Source: Natronococcus sp. A-GB1 (GTDB lineage Archaea; Halobacteriota; Halobacteria; Halobacteriales; Natrialbaceae). From it: DNA of 64,000 bases. Both the position numbers and the translations under genes were made by a program. Position 1 is the stretch's first letter; the number at the start of each line of letters is the position of its first letter. Below are positions 50,010 to 58,193 of the stretch, in pieces. The stretch spans positions 124,001 to 188,000 of the forward strand of contig NZ_JARUKW010000001.1 of NCBI RefSeq assembly GCF_029688845.1. The letters run 5' to 3'. The notes below the pieces were generated by a model that had not been told where the DNA came from, did not search any database, and saw nothing but the letters and a program-made list of their open reading frames with translations.

Positions 50010-50615
50010 ATGACCGAAACCGAACTTCCCCGGCTCGAGGACTGTCTCGAACTGTACGCCGCGGCCGTCGAACGGTACGGGTCGGAGCCGTTTACGGCTG
50101 CCAGGGCGAAGCGAGAGCTTGCCGGCACACCGTCCACAGGACTGCTCGAGCTGGCCGTCGCCTACGGACTGCTCGAGTTCGACGGCGACGCCTACACGGT
50201 TCGAGTCGAACCCGACGAGCCCGAGCGCGCGTGGCGAGCGAACGCGAGCGAGCGGGCCGAACGGATCCGAACGGCAGCCACGGAACGGACGACTCAGGGA
50301 ACGGGAGATACAGACGGCGTGCGGGCGCTGGCCCACGACTCGAGGCGGTTCGCGAGCGTCGCCGTCGGCGAGCGAGCGGAGCTCGAAGGGATCCTCGACC
50401 GCCTCGAGGGGGTTCCGCTCGAGGAGTACAACGGGATCGTCCTCCGGTCGCCGGGCGAGCGCGCCAACGCCGTCCAGCGGCTCGCGGATCGGCTCTGTGA
50501 GCCCGCCGTGGCGAACGAAACGGATCTCTCGAGGCCGTTCCAGAAGGAGTCCACCGACGTCGTCGGCGACGACAAGAACGACCTGGAGTTTCGGCTCTTC
50601 CTCGAGCGGGAGTAA
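50010..50615 (+). CDS. Uncharacterised protein coupled to the divergent chaperonin
   Basis: 201 residues, helical and charged, no membrane helix or signal. First part TELPRLEDCLELYAAAVERYGSEPFTAARAKRELAG, then VAYGLLEFDGDAYTVRVEPDEPE, resembles a winged-helix domain; the second half ends DVVGDDKNDLEFRLFLERE. I recognise no family. It starts one base after the chaperonin stop, so the pair is probably translated together; client or cofactor of the chaperonin is a reasonable guess. Confidence 0.65.
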   Translation: MTETELPRLEDCLELYAAAVERYGSEPFTAARAKRELAGTPSTGLLELAVAYGLLEFDGDAYTVRVEPDEPERAWRANASERAERIRTAATERTTQGTGDTDGVRALAHDSRRFASVAVGERAELEGILDRLEGVPLEEYNGIVLRSPGERANAVQRLADRLCEPAVANETDLSRPFQKESTDVVGDDKNDLEFRLFLERE

Positions 50616-50879
50616 CTACTCCTCGAGCGGTTCGACGTCGAAGACGGGTTCGTTGATCGTCCAGCCGCCGGACTGAAGGTTCTGAGAGATCGTCACCCGA
50701 TGGCCGTTCGGAGCCGCCGCGATGACGGAGTAGGCGTCCGTCTCGATCACCTCGTAGGGCTGCTCCCGATCGTTCATCGTCACGGTGTCCCCGACGTCCA
50801 GCCCGTCGAGGCGGTCCGTGATCTCGGCCGGTGCGAGCGCGTCGTCGTCGGTCGAACTATCGGACCTCGAGGGTGTCAT
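50616..50879 (-). CDS. Small beta-rich hypothetical protein
   Basis: 87 residues: disordered Ser/Asp N-terminus, then LDVGDTVTMNDREQPYEVIETDAYSVIAAAPNGHRVTISQNLQSGGWTINEPVFDVEPLEE, which looks like a small beta barrel (SH3-like). Stop abuts that of the convergent gene. Family not recognised; plausible haloarchaeal protein. Confidence 0.6.
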   Translation of the reverse strand: MTPSRSDSSTDDDALAPAEITDRLDGLDVGDTVTMNDREQPYEVIETDAYSVIAAAPNGHRVTISQNLQSGGWTINEPVFDVEPLEE

Positions 50880-50989
50880 GGGTAGACGAAACCGGCGCTA
50901 CCGTCTTATCTTTTGTCGGTTGCGACGGGAGCCGTTGTCCGGGCCCACGCATGGCAAAGTATAACACTGCACGTGGTAAACGGCGAGCT

Positions 50990-51577
50990 ATGTCACCACG
51001 ACCGGAGCCACGCGATCCCGAGGACGTAGACGATGGGCAGATCCGAGAGCTGCTCGAGGAGGCCGAAACCGGCTGGTACGGCGACAGCGCGTTCTTCGGC
51101 GCGATGGCCCACTGCCCGGAGTTGTTCGAGCACATCGTGGCGGCGTTCGAGTCGTTCGGCCGGGGAGCGAACGTCGACACCGAGCTGCTGGAGCTGATGC
51201 GGATTAAGGTCGCCGAAACCCACCAGTGTGCCTACTGCGCGACGGTCCGCACCCTCGAGGTGCGCGAGGCGGTCGCGCCGAAGGAGGACGCCGTCTTCGG
51301 CGACGTCGACGAGGACGAGCTCTCACGTCGGGAGTATCTCGCCGTCTCGCTGGCCGAGGCGCTCTCGACCGATCCGCACAGGCTCTCCGACGACTTCTTC
51401 GCGGAACTGGGCGAGGAGTTCACCGAGCAGGAGGTCGTCGAGCTCCTGTTGTTTGCCAGCCTCGAGGTGGGCCTCGATCGGTTCTGTATCGCCCTCGAGC
51501 TCCAGCCGACCGACGAGAGCGCCTACCCCGACGACGTCGACTACCCCCTCGAGAACCCGCGGCCGAAAACGTCGTAG
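50990..51577 (+). CDS. AhpD/carboxymuconolactone decarboxylase-family protein
   Basis: 195 residues from the ATG at 50990; an in-frame ATG at 50951 is rejected because a TATA (AAAGTATAACA, about 50956-50966) lies between the two at the right distance from 50990. Helical CMD fold with the redox pair C80-x2-C83 in THQCAYCATVRTLE, preceded by ELLELMRIKVAE. Such proteins act as peroxidase-type disulfide enzymes; exact role unknown. Confidence 0.85.
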   Translation: MSPRPEPRDPEDVDDGQIRELLEEAETGWYGDSAFFGAMAHCPELFEHIVAAFESFGRGANVDTELLELMRIKVAETHQCAYCATVRTLEVREAVAPKEDAVFGDVDEDELSRREYLAVSLAEALSTDPHRLSDDFFAELGEEFTEQEVVELLLFASLEVGLDRFCIALELQPTDESAYPDDVDYPLENPRPKTS

Positions 51578-51752
51578 TTCGACGCCACGGCCGAAGCCGT
51601 ATGATTCGCAGCCGCGAACCGGACGGGCCACGGTAGCGGGAGCTCCGATCGCAGACGGTGTCGCGGGCTCGCGCCTTGAACCATCACAACGCATCCCGGA
51701 CACTCCGTTCGGCCGGAACAAGCGGTTATGCTCGCCGCCGACCGAGTAGCAC

Positions 51753-52115
51753 GTGAGGAATCTCACAGTGACGGCGACCACGCTCACGCCGCGAATGCGA
51801 AAGCAGCAGGCGGCTCTGGAGGCGATTCCACCGATCGAGCGTTCGATCGAGAACGGCGAGCTTCGGCTCGTGCGACAGTTCCGCGGGCTCACGCTCGAGC
51901 AGGCGGCCGGCTACCTCGAGGCGCTCGGCGGCGAGCGAGTCGGGGAGAACGAAGTCGAAGGAGACGGCTGGTTGGTCCAGCTCTCGGCGGAGAAGGTTCC
52001 GGTGGGTCCGTCGTACCGACTAACCGAAGTGACAGTAGTGTGGACCGGCCGACCCGATGCCGTCGAGCCGATCGTCCTGCAGTTCCGGCGGAAAGCGTTC
52101 CGCGCACCGGGGTAA
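51753..52115 (+). CDS. Hypothetical protein, possibly DUF1952/MoaD-related C-terminal-like
   Basis: Up to 120 residues from a GTG; MRKQQAALEAIPPIERS at 51795 is an alternative ATG start. Core RQFRGLTLEQAAGYLEALGGERVGENEVEGDGWLVQL then a strand-rich end VTVVWTGRPDAVEPIVLQFRRKAFRAPG recalls the small domain sometimes fused to MoaD, but I am unsure. Codon usage fits a real gene. Confidence 0.55.
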   Translation: MRNLTVTATTLTPRMRKQQAALEAIPPIERSIENGELRLVRQFRGLTLEQAAGYLEALGGERVGENEVEGDGWLVQLSAEKVPVGPSYRLTEVTVVWTGRPDAVEPIVLQFRRKAFRAPG

Positions 52116-52155
52116 GTACGGAGTCCTTATCAGCCGGTCGCCGAAACGCGGCCGT

Positions 52156-52788
52156 ATGCTCGAGACCGTCCGCGACCGCGCTCGCCCGTACTTCGAGGAC
52201 GCGCCACCGGCCCACGACTGGCACCACGTCCGGCGGGTCGCGGCGCTGGCCGACACCCTCGTCGCGAAACAGACGGGATCCGCCGACGAGCGGATCGTCC
52301 AGCTTGCCGTCGCGCTTCACGACATCGGCCGCGAGCGGGAGGACCGCGGCGAGATCGACGACCACGCCGCCTGGGGCGCTCGAGAAGGCAGTCGAATCCT
52401 CGCCGACGTCGGGGCCAGCGAGGAGACGATCGAGCACGTCCGACACTGTATCGGCGCCCACCGCTACTCGAACGACGTCGAGCCCGAGACGCTCGAGGCC
52501 GAGATCGTCTGTGACGCGGACAACCTCGACGCCCTCGGCGCGGTCGGGATCGCTCGCGCGTTCGCTCACGGTTCGGTCATCGGGAGCCCGCTGTACGATC
52601 CCGACGTGCCGCCCGCCGAGGACGAGACGGTAGCCGGCCGATCGCAGTACAACCACTTCTACAAGAAGATCCTCGAGCTGCCCGAGCGAATGTACACCGA
52701 CGCCGGCCGGGATCTCGCGGCGGACCGTGCGACGTTCGCCCGCGAGTACCTCGAGCGCTTCGAGGCAGAGGCAGCCGGCGAAGCGTAA
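52156..52788 (+). CDS. HD-domain phosphohydrolase
   Basis: 210 residues. Metal-binding residues of the HD superfamily in order: AHDWHHVRRVAALA (H), VALHDIGRERED (HD), HRYS after HCIGAH, and CDADNLDALGAVG (D). This YedJ/PF01966-like subgroup hydrolyses nucleotide phosphates. Start at MLETVRDRARPYFED 41 bases after the preceding gene; the longer frame is a shadow. Confidence 0.88.
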   Translation: MLETVRDRARPYFEDAPPAHDWHHVRRVAALADTLVAKQTGSADERIVQLAVALHDIGREREDRGEIDDHAAWGAREGSRILADVGASEETIEHVRHCIGAHRYSNDVEPETLEAEIVCDADNLDALGAVGIARAFAHGSVIGSPLYDPDVPPAEDETVAGRSQYNHFYKKILELPERMYTDAGRDLAADRATFAREYLERFEAEAAGEA

Positions 52789-52819
52789 CCTCGTGGATCA
52801 ATAATAAACCCAGAAAAAG

Positions 52820-52828
52820 TTTTTAAGA
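52820..52828 (+). promoter_or_regulatory. TATA box of the 52865 membrane gene
   Basis: TTTTTAAGA within a locally AT-rich stretch, about 37-45 bases before the ATG. Confidence 0.45.
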
Positions 52829-52864
52829 CGGAGCCCCTACGGTTGCGTGCCGAGGTGAGAACGT

Positions 52865-53143
52865 ATGCATGAGAATACAATCGGACGCCGCGGACAGGAC
52901 CCGTTCGATGCCCTGGTCGACGTTCTCGCCGCGGTGAACCGGTACGACCTCGCGCTCGGTGTGATTCCGATCGCGTTCGTGATCGCGCTGGTTGCTGCGA
53001 GTGCGTTTGGCGTTCCGGCGCCGTACGCGTTCGCGGCTGCGGCGATCGTCGGTATCGGCGTCATCGCCGACGTCTGTTACCTGAACCCGCCGGTCGACCA
53101 GGGATCGACGGATAGAACCGACGATCGAACGGCTGCAGATTGA
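52865..53143 (+). CDS. Small two-helix membrane protein
   Basis: 92 residues: soluble N-terminus to about 28, hydrophobic helices about 29-50 (LALGVIPIAFVIALVAASAF) and 52-72 (APYAFAAAAIVGIGVIADVC), and an acidic C-terminal tail. Strong upstream AT-rich promoter. Family not recognised. Confidence 0.7.
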   Translation: MHENTIGRRGQDPFDALVDVLAAVNRYDLALGVIPIAFVIALVAASAFGVPAPYAFAAAAIVGIGVIADVCYLNPPVDQGSTDRTDDRTAAD

Positions 53144-53225
53144 TCACGCGATCCGGATGCCCGTGCATCCGATCCGGTTTTCGACGGCATCGAGTCCTGT
53201 AGCGCCAGCTCCCGACTCCCCGGAA

Positions 53226-53233
53226 CCCTTTTA
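53226..53233 (+). promoter_or_regulatory. TATA box of sufU
   Basis: CCCTTTTA about 29-36 bases before the ATG at 53262, favouring this start over an earlier one at 53157. Confidence 0.5.
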
Positions 53234-53261
53234 CAACGCACAGCCGTACGCGTCTCCAACG

Positions 53262-53681
53262 ATGGGACTCGGCTCCGATATGTACCGACAGCAGATCCTC
53301 GACCACTACAAGAACCCCCGTAACTACGGGGAGCTCGAGGATCCGACCTTCACCCACATCGGCGAGAACCCGATGTGTGGCGACGAGATCAGGATGGACG
53401 TCAAACTCGAGGACGACGACGAGACGATCGAGTTCGTCGCCTTCTCCGGAGACGGCTGTGCGATCAGCCAGGCCTCCGCGAGCATGCTCTCAGGCGAGCT
53501 CCAGGGCAAGTCCGTTGACGAACTCCTCGAGATGGATCGCGACGACGTTATCGACATGCTCGGCGTCGACATCTCGCCGATGCGAGTCAAGTGTGCGGTG
53601 CTCGCCGAGAAGGTCGCCCAGGACGGCGCGGAGATCTACCGGGGCGAACTCGACAAGGAAAAGACCTCGACCGAGGAGTAG
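53262..53681 (+). CDS. sufU: Fe-S cluster assembly protein SufU/IscU-like
   Basis: 139 residues. Zinc/cluster ligands C39 (NPMCGD), D41, C66 (GDGCAIS) and C111 (VKCAVLAEKV) in the SufU arrangement with the SufU-type insertion region before the last Cys. It receives sulfur from SufS, encoded about 7 kb away and not in the same operon. Starts MGLGSDMYRQQILDHYKNPRNYG. Confidence 0.93.
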   Translation: MGLGSDMYRQQILDHYKNPRNYGELEDPTFTHIGENPMCGDEIRMDVKLEDDDETIEFVAFSGDGCAISQASASMLSGELQGKSVDELLEMDRDDVIDMLGVDISPMRVKCAVLAEKVAQDGAEIYRGELDKEKTSTEE

Positions 53682-53846
53682 CTGAGTCCGGTCCGCCTCC
53701 CCTTTTACCTCATTCGGGCCAGAGATCGGTGTACCGTCGGTAGCGAGAGTCGAGAGCGACGCGTACCGCTCGAGCCGAACGCGGCTATCGCCGGACGATC
53801 AAACGAACGCGAGAACGAAACGCGAAAACCGTGACGCCGAGGCGCG

Positions 53847-54878
53847 TTATTCGGGTTTCAGACCGCCGTCCTCGACACGCATGACGGCCTCGCCGTCGGC
53901 GAGGTTCGGCGCGTCGACCAGGCGGACGATCCGCTTGTTCCCCTTGGACTTTCGGAGGTAGATCCGGAACGTCGACTTGTGGCCGAGGATGTTCCCGCCG
54001 ATCGGCTGGGTCGGGTCGCCGAAGAACGAGTCGGGGTTCGAGGCGACCTGGTTGGTGACGATGACGGCGGTGTTGTAGAGGTTGCCGACCTTGTCGATGT
54101 CGTGGAGGTGCTTGTTGAGCTTCTGCTGGCGCTCGGCGAGCTCGCCACGGCCGACGTACTCGGCGCGGAAGTGGGCGGTTAGCGAGTCGACCGCGAGCAG
54201 GCGAACGGGATACTCCCCTTCCTCGTGCTCGCCGGCGAGCTCCTTGGCTTTCTCCGCCAGCAGCATCTGGTGGTTGGAGTTGAACGCCTTCGCGACGTGG
54301 ATCTTGTCGAGGATGTCCTCGATGAGTTCGTCCATCGTCGCCTCGTTACTCGGCGTTCCCTCGATCTCGCGGTCCTCGAGGGTGGCCTCGATGACCTCGT
54401 CCGGAAGTCCCCGGACCATGTCGTCGATCCGTTCGGGTCGGAACGTGTCCTCGCTGTCGATGAACATCGCGCGACCGTGGAGGCCGCCGACTTCCTTGGG
54501 AAGCTGGACGTTGACGGCCATCTGGTGGGTGACCTGCGATTTGCCGGAGCCGAACTCGCCGTACACCTCGGTGATCGACTGGGTCTCGATCCCGCCGCCG
54601 AGCAGGTCGTCGACCTCGTCGATGTGCCAGCTCATCTTGCCGATCTCGTTTCGCCGCTCGAGCACCGTGGAGCCGGTCTCGAAGCCGCCGACGTCGGCGG
54701 CGTCGCGGGCCGCGCGGACGATGTCCGCCGACGTCGATTCGCCGACGTCGGCCGTGTTCGAGAGCTCGGAGGGCGACGCGACGGCCAGGCTCTGGAACGA
54801 GTCGAAGCCGGCGTCGTGGAGTTTGTCTGCGGTTGCCGGTCCGACACCAGGGAGGGATTCTAGGTCTGCGTCTGGCAT
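53847..54878 (-). CDS. radA: DNA repair and recombination protein RadA
   Basis: 343-residue archaeal RecA/Rad51 homolog. N-terminal helix-hairpin-helix ([20 protein letters not shown]), Walker A GEFGSGKS at 107-114, Walker B in [19 protein letters not shown] and the L2 region [25 protein letters not shown]. Ends with [23 protein letters not shown]. No intein. A minus-strand TATA is about 28 bases upstream. Confidence 0.98.
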   Translation of the reverse strand: MPDADLESLPGVGPATADKLHDAGFDSFQSLAVASPSELSNTADVGESTSADIVRAARDAADVGGFETGSTVLERRNEIGKMSWHIDEVDDLLGGGIETQSITEVYGEFGSGKSQVTHQMAVNVQLPKEVGGLHGRAMFIDSEDTFRPERIDDMVRGLPDEVIEATLEDREIEGTPSNEATMDELIEDILDKIHVAKAFNSNHQMLLAEKAKELAGEHEEGEYPVRLLAVDSLTAHFRAEYVGRGELAERQQKLNKHLHDIDKVGNLYNTAVIVTNQVASNPDSFFGDPTQPIGGNILGHKSTFRIYLRKSKGNKRIVRLVDAPNLADGEAVMRVEDGGLKPE

Positions 54879-54902
54879 TACTCACTCGTAGCAGCGGACG
54901 CC

Positions 54903-54911
54903 CCATAAAGC
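54903..54911 (-). promoter_or_regulatory. TATA box of radA
   Basis: Minus-strand GCTTTATGG, 25-33 bases before the ATG at 54878. Confidence 0.5.
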
Positions 54912-55045
54912 CTCGTTAACAGGAGAGTGAAAGTGAAAGTGCCGGAGGGCGCCTGGGTGATCGGAGACGGGGAACGAAAGTTTAGGAGTCAAGGCGCGGC
55001 CGAGGCCGCGTAGACGGGAGGGCGTGTCGTCGCGGCTCGAGATAG

Positions 55046-56131
55046 TCAGACGGTCTGCTCGTCGGTCGCCCACTCGAGCGAGGAGAGTTCATCGGCGGCG
55101 GCAACGTACAGCCGTCCGGGCGCGAGCGCGGGCGTCCTCGAGACGGGAGCGCCGAGGTCGACGTGCCAGCGCAGGTCGTAGTCGGTCGCGTCGACGCCGT
55201 AGAGCGAGCCGGTCGAATCGCCGACGCAGACGACGTCGCCGGCGACGACGGGGCTCGCGTCGACCTCGCCGTCCAGCGCGATCCCCTTCTTCGAGAACAG
55301 CCATCCCCGGACCTTGCGCCGGCCGAAACGGGTGTCGGTGACGTGGAGGTAGCCGTCGTCGGCGCCGACGAAGGTGGTCCCTTCCTCGGGGAGCACCGTC
55401 GCCGACGAGGTGAACGCGCCGCGGATCTCGTAGCTGAACCAGGTCTGACCGGTCTCGGTGTCGAGCGCGAGCAGCGTGCCGTCGTCATCGCCGACGTAAA
55501 CCCGGCCGTCGGCGATCGTGAGCGGCGCCGCGACGACTCCGTCGGTCGGCGCACTCCATGTTTCCTCGACCCCATCAGATCCGTCCTCGAGACAGCGAAC
55601 CTGCTCGTCGGCGGTACCGACGTACACTCGAGGGCGATCTGCGGCGACCGCCGGGGAGCCGGCGACCGACGCGTCGGTCTCGTGGGTCCAGTCGATCTCG
55701 CCCGACCCCGCCTCGAGCGCCGACAGGCCCGCCGTGTGGCCGGCGTACAGTCGGCCGTCCGCAAACGCGAGGTCGGACTCGAGGGGAGCCGGAAGCTCGG
55801 TCCGCCACAGGGTGTCCCCGGTTCCCGGGTCGATCGCGTGGACGGTCCCGGCGTCAGTTGCGGCGTAGACGCCGTCGTAGGTGGCAACCGGGGTCGCGTC
55901 GATCCCGTCGGTTGACTCGAAAACCCACCTGCGCCGGCCCGTTTCACGGTCGAGCGCGTACAGGTTCCCACGCGTCGTCCCGACGTAGACGGTGTCGCGG
56001 TCGAGAACCGGCGATCCCGCCGTACCGGCAAGTTCGACCGTCCAGGCCGACTCGGGGCGGTCGGGTCCCTCGAGGTTGCGACGAACGCCCGAGTGCTGTG
56101 GATCCCGTTTGAACTGATTCCAGTCGGTCAC
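55046..56131 (-). CDS. Cytoplasmic PQQ-type beta-propeller protein
   Basis: 361 residues with repeated blades of the form VYVGTTRGNLYALDRETGRRRW, VYAATDAGTVHAIDPGTGDTLW, RLYAGHTAGLSALEAGSGEIDW and further ones, about eight in total. No signal peptide, no lipobox and no C-terminal anchor, unlike the second propeller at 58194. The blades carry the W docking residues of PQQ-like repeats; a bound quinone is not implied. Role unknown. Confidence 0.82.
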   Translation of the reverse strand: MTDWNQFKRDPQHSGVRRNLEGPDRPESAWTVELAGTAGSPVLDRDTVYVGTTRGNLYALDRETGRRRWVFESTDGIDATPVATYDGVYAATDAGTVHAIDPGTGDTLWRTELPAPLESDLAFADGRLYAGHTAGLSALEAGSGEIDWTHETDASVAGSPAVAADRPRVYVGTADEQVRCLEDGSDGVEETWSAPTDGVVAAPLTIADGRVYVGDDDGTLLALDTETGQTWFSYEIRGAFTSSATVLPEEGTTFVGADDGYLHVTDTRFGRRKVRGWLFSKKGIALDGEVDASPVVAGDVVCVGDSTGSLYGVDATDYDLRWHVDLGAPVSRTPALAPGRLYVAAADELSSLEWATDEQTV

Positions 56132-56356
56132 TGTTCGGGCGTACCGATGCCGACCGGATAACTGGTTCGACAGCAGTCGCTACGGGGGAGAAGCGAAAAC
56201 GGAAGCGGAAGAGGGGGTGGGGAAGGGGATGCGACAGGACAGCTGGTGTATGGCGCAGCTGATGTGGCGTCCTGCCGTATCCACTTCTACAGGAGTGGAC
56301 GCATTACGGCTAACTCCAAACATATTTGGATCTCGTCGGTCGGACTGGAGCCTCGC

Positions 56357-56962
56357 TCACTCCCAGGGGTGAGTACCGCCCTCGCTCGGCCACAGCGGGT
56401 ACCAGTACTCCTTGTCGCGCTCGATCTCGAGTTCGCCGTCCAGTGTCGCCTCGAGCTTGAACTCGGCGTTCGAATCGCGCTCCCGACCGGAGCGGGGTGC
56501 GAACGGGTAGTACCGCCCGCGACGGAACGAGTAGATCCAGTAGGCCGGGCCCCGATCGTTCCGGTAGGCAAAGAGGGCTGCGAGCAGCCGCGAGCCGTAG
56601 CCGTGCTCGATAAACGTGTCCGCGGCGAAATGCAGACTGGTGATCAGATCCTCTGGATCGCTGTCCTCGAGGACGACCCAGTGGTAGCCGTGGTCGTCTT
56701 CCGAGACCGAGAACTCGGTGCCGGTGTCCTCCCGGCCGGCCTCGAGGATCGCCTCGACCTCGTCGACGGCCTCGCGGAAGCTGCTCGAGTCGACGCCGGA
56801 GAAACAGAGCGCACCGACGTCGGCGGACTCGTAGCCCAGATCGGCCTCCATCGTGAGGTAGGCGGTGCTCATCCCGAAGAGGTCGTCGGGATCGGCGTCG
56901 CGTTTCGCGTCGGACTCGGCGCGCGTGCCGAGAATGGAGCGAAGCCCGTCCAGTAGTCCCAT
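56357..56962 (-). CDS. pspAB: PspA-associated protein PspAB
   Basis: 201 residues; MGLLDGLRSILGTRAESDAKRDADPDDLFGMSTAYLTMEADLGYESADVGALCFSGVDSS fits the PspAB family, followed by a mixed domain ending SFRRGRYYPFAPRSGRERDSNAEFKLEATL. It lies 24 bases behind htpX, the usual PspAB partner, pointing to a membrane-stress module. Family name rests on the recognisable sequence pattern and neighbour. Confidence 0.82.
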   Translation of the reverse strand: MGLLDGLRSILGTRAESDAKRDADPDDLFGMSTAYLTMEADLGYESADVGALCFSGVDSSSFREAVDEVEAILEAGREDTGTEFSVSEDDHGYHWVVLEDSDPEDLITSLHFAADTFIEHGYGSRLLAALFAYRNDRGPAYWIYSFRRGRYYPFAPRSGRERDSNAEFKLEATLDGELEIERDKEYWYPLWPSEGGTHPWE

Positions 56963-56986
56963 ACTCGGAGTGAGGGATGGGTCCCC

Positions 56987-57868
56987 TTAGAAGCCCTCCA
57001 TCTCGCGCTCGAGGTCCCGAAGCTGTTCGACCCGTCGCTCGGTCGAGGGATGGGTGCTAAACAGCTTTCCGACGATTCCGGACTTGATCGGGATGATGAA
57101 GAAGGCGTTCATCTCGGCCTCCTCGCGCAGGTCGTTGTCGGGAACCTTGTCGACCTCGCCGGAGATCTTCATCAGCGCGGAGGCGAGCGCCGACGGTTTG
57201 CCCGTGATCGCCGCGGCCCCGCGGTCGGCGGCGAACTCGCGATACCGCGAGAGCGCGCGGATCAACAGGTAGCTGATGATCCAGACGACCAGCGAGACGA
57301 GGATGGCGACCATGATGCCGCCTTGGTTCTTGTTTCGTCCGCCGCCGAAGAACGCACCCCAGCGAACGATCATGAAGGCGATCGTCGAGAGGAGCGAGGC
57401 GATCGTCATCACCATCATGTCGCGGTTCTTGACGTGGGCGAGTTCGTGGGCGATGACGCCGTCGAGTTCCTCCTGGTTGAGCGTCCGCATCAGTCCCGTC
57501 GTTACCGCGACGGCGGCGTTCTTCTGGTTGCGCCCGGTCGCGAAGGCGTTCGGCACCTTCGAATCGACGACGGCGACCTTGGGTTTCGGCAGGTCGGCCT
57601 GCTGAGAGAGCCGTTCGACCGACGAGTGCAGTTGCGGGTACTCCTCGGCCGACACCGTCTTCGCACCCATGCTCTTGAGCGTGAGGGTGTCGCTGAAGTA
57701 GTACTGTCCGAGTGAGAACCCGCCGAAGATCATGCCAAAAACGAGGAGGTTCGCTCCTCCCGTGAGATACGCCGTGAGCACTCCGGCGAAGACGATGTAC
57801 AGCGCGAACAGTAGAAACATCGTGACGAACATCCGCGCGCGAAGTCCCCAGTCCGGCTGCCAGTCCAT
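56987..57868 (-). CDS. htpX: HtpX membrane metalloprotease
   Basis: 293 residues, M48 peptidase. Zinc motif HELAH at 141-145 with third ligand in REFAADRGAAAITG (about 213-218). Membrane helices near 12-35, 38-55, 152-172 and 183-205. Start at MDWQPDWGLRARMFVTMF; an in-frame upstream extension is rejected. First gene of htpX-pspAB. Degrades damaged membrane proteins. Confidence 0.93.
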   Translation of the reverse strand: MDWQPDWGLRARMFVTMFLLFALYIVFAGVLTAYLTGGANLLVFGMIFGGFSLGQYYFSDTLTLKSMGAKTVSAEEYPQLHSSVERLSQQADLPKPKVAVVDSKVPNAFATGRNQKNAAVAVTTGLMRTLNQEELDGVIAHELAHVKNRDMMVMTIASLLSTIAFMIVRWGAFFGGGRNKNQGGIMVAILVSLVVWIISYLLIRALSRYREFAADRGAAAITGKPSALASALMKISGEVDKVPDNDLREEAEMNAFFIIPIKSGIVGKLFSTHPSTERRVEQLRDLEREMEGF

Positions 57869-58193
57869 ACCCGGAACGAGGGACTCCGGCGAGATAAGTA
57901 TGGTCTGTGGCAGACGGGGACAGCCCTCACGGGCCGCCGTCTCAACCCCCCTGTTTCGCGTGGAAACCCCTGGACCGGGACACCGTTGCTCGAGCGGCGT
58001 CTGACGCGCGTCTGCCGGTCGCTCCTGGCAATCCGCTACGGTCCCGGTTTCGGCGAGACCGGAAGCGAGAGCGCCACGCGACAGCGATCGCCCCAAATCG
58101 ACAGGAACCGTTTCGGTTTCGGAACGATCGATCGGACCGTCGGAACGATACTACGAAGTCGATAGGGAAGAGTGATCAGTCCAAGAACGTGAT
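57869..58193. other. Intergenic region, nothing recognised
   Basis: About 325 bases between divergent htpX and the exported propeller gene, GC-rich with frames that look random. The segment near 58085-58150 has several short CGATCG/GAACGAT palindromes without clear promoter geometry. Confidence 0.35.
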
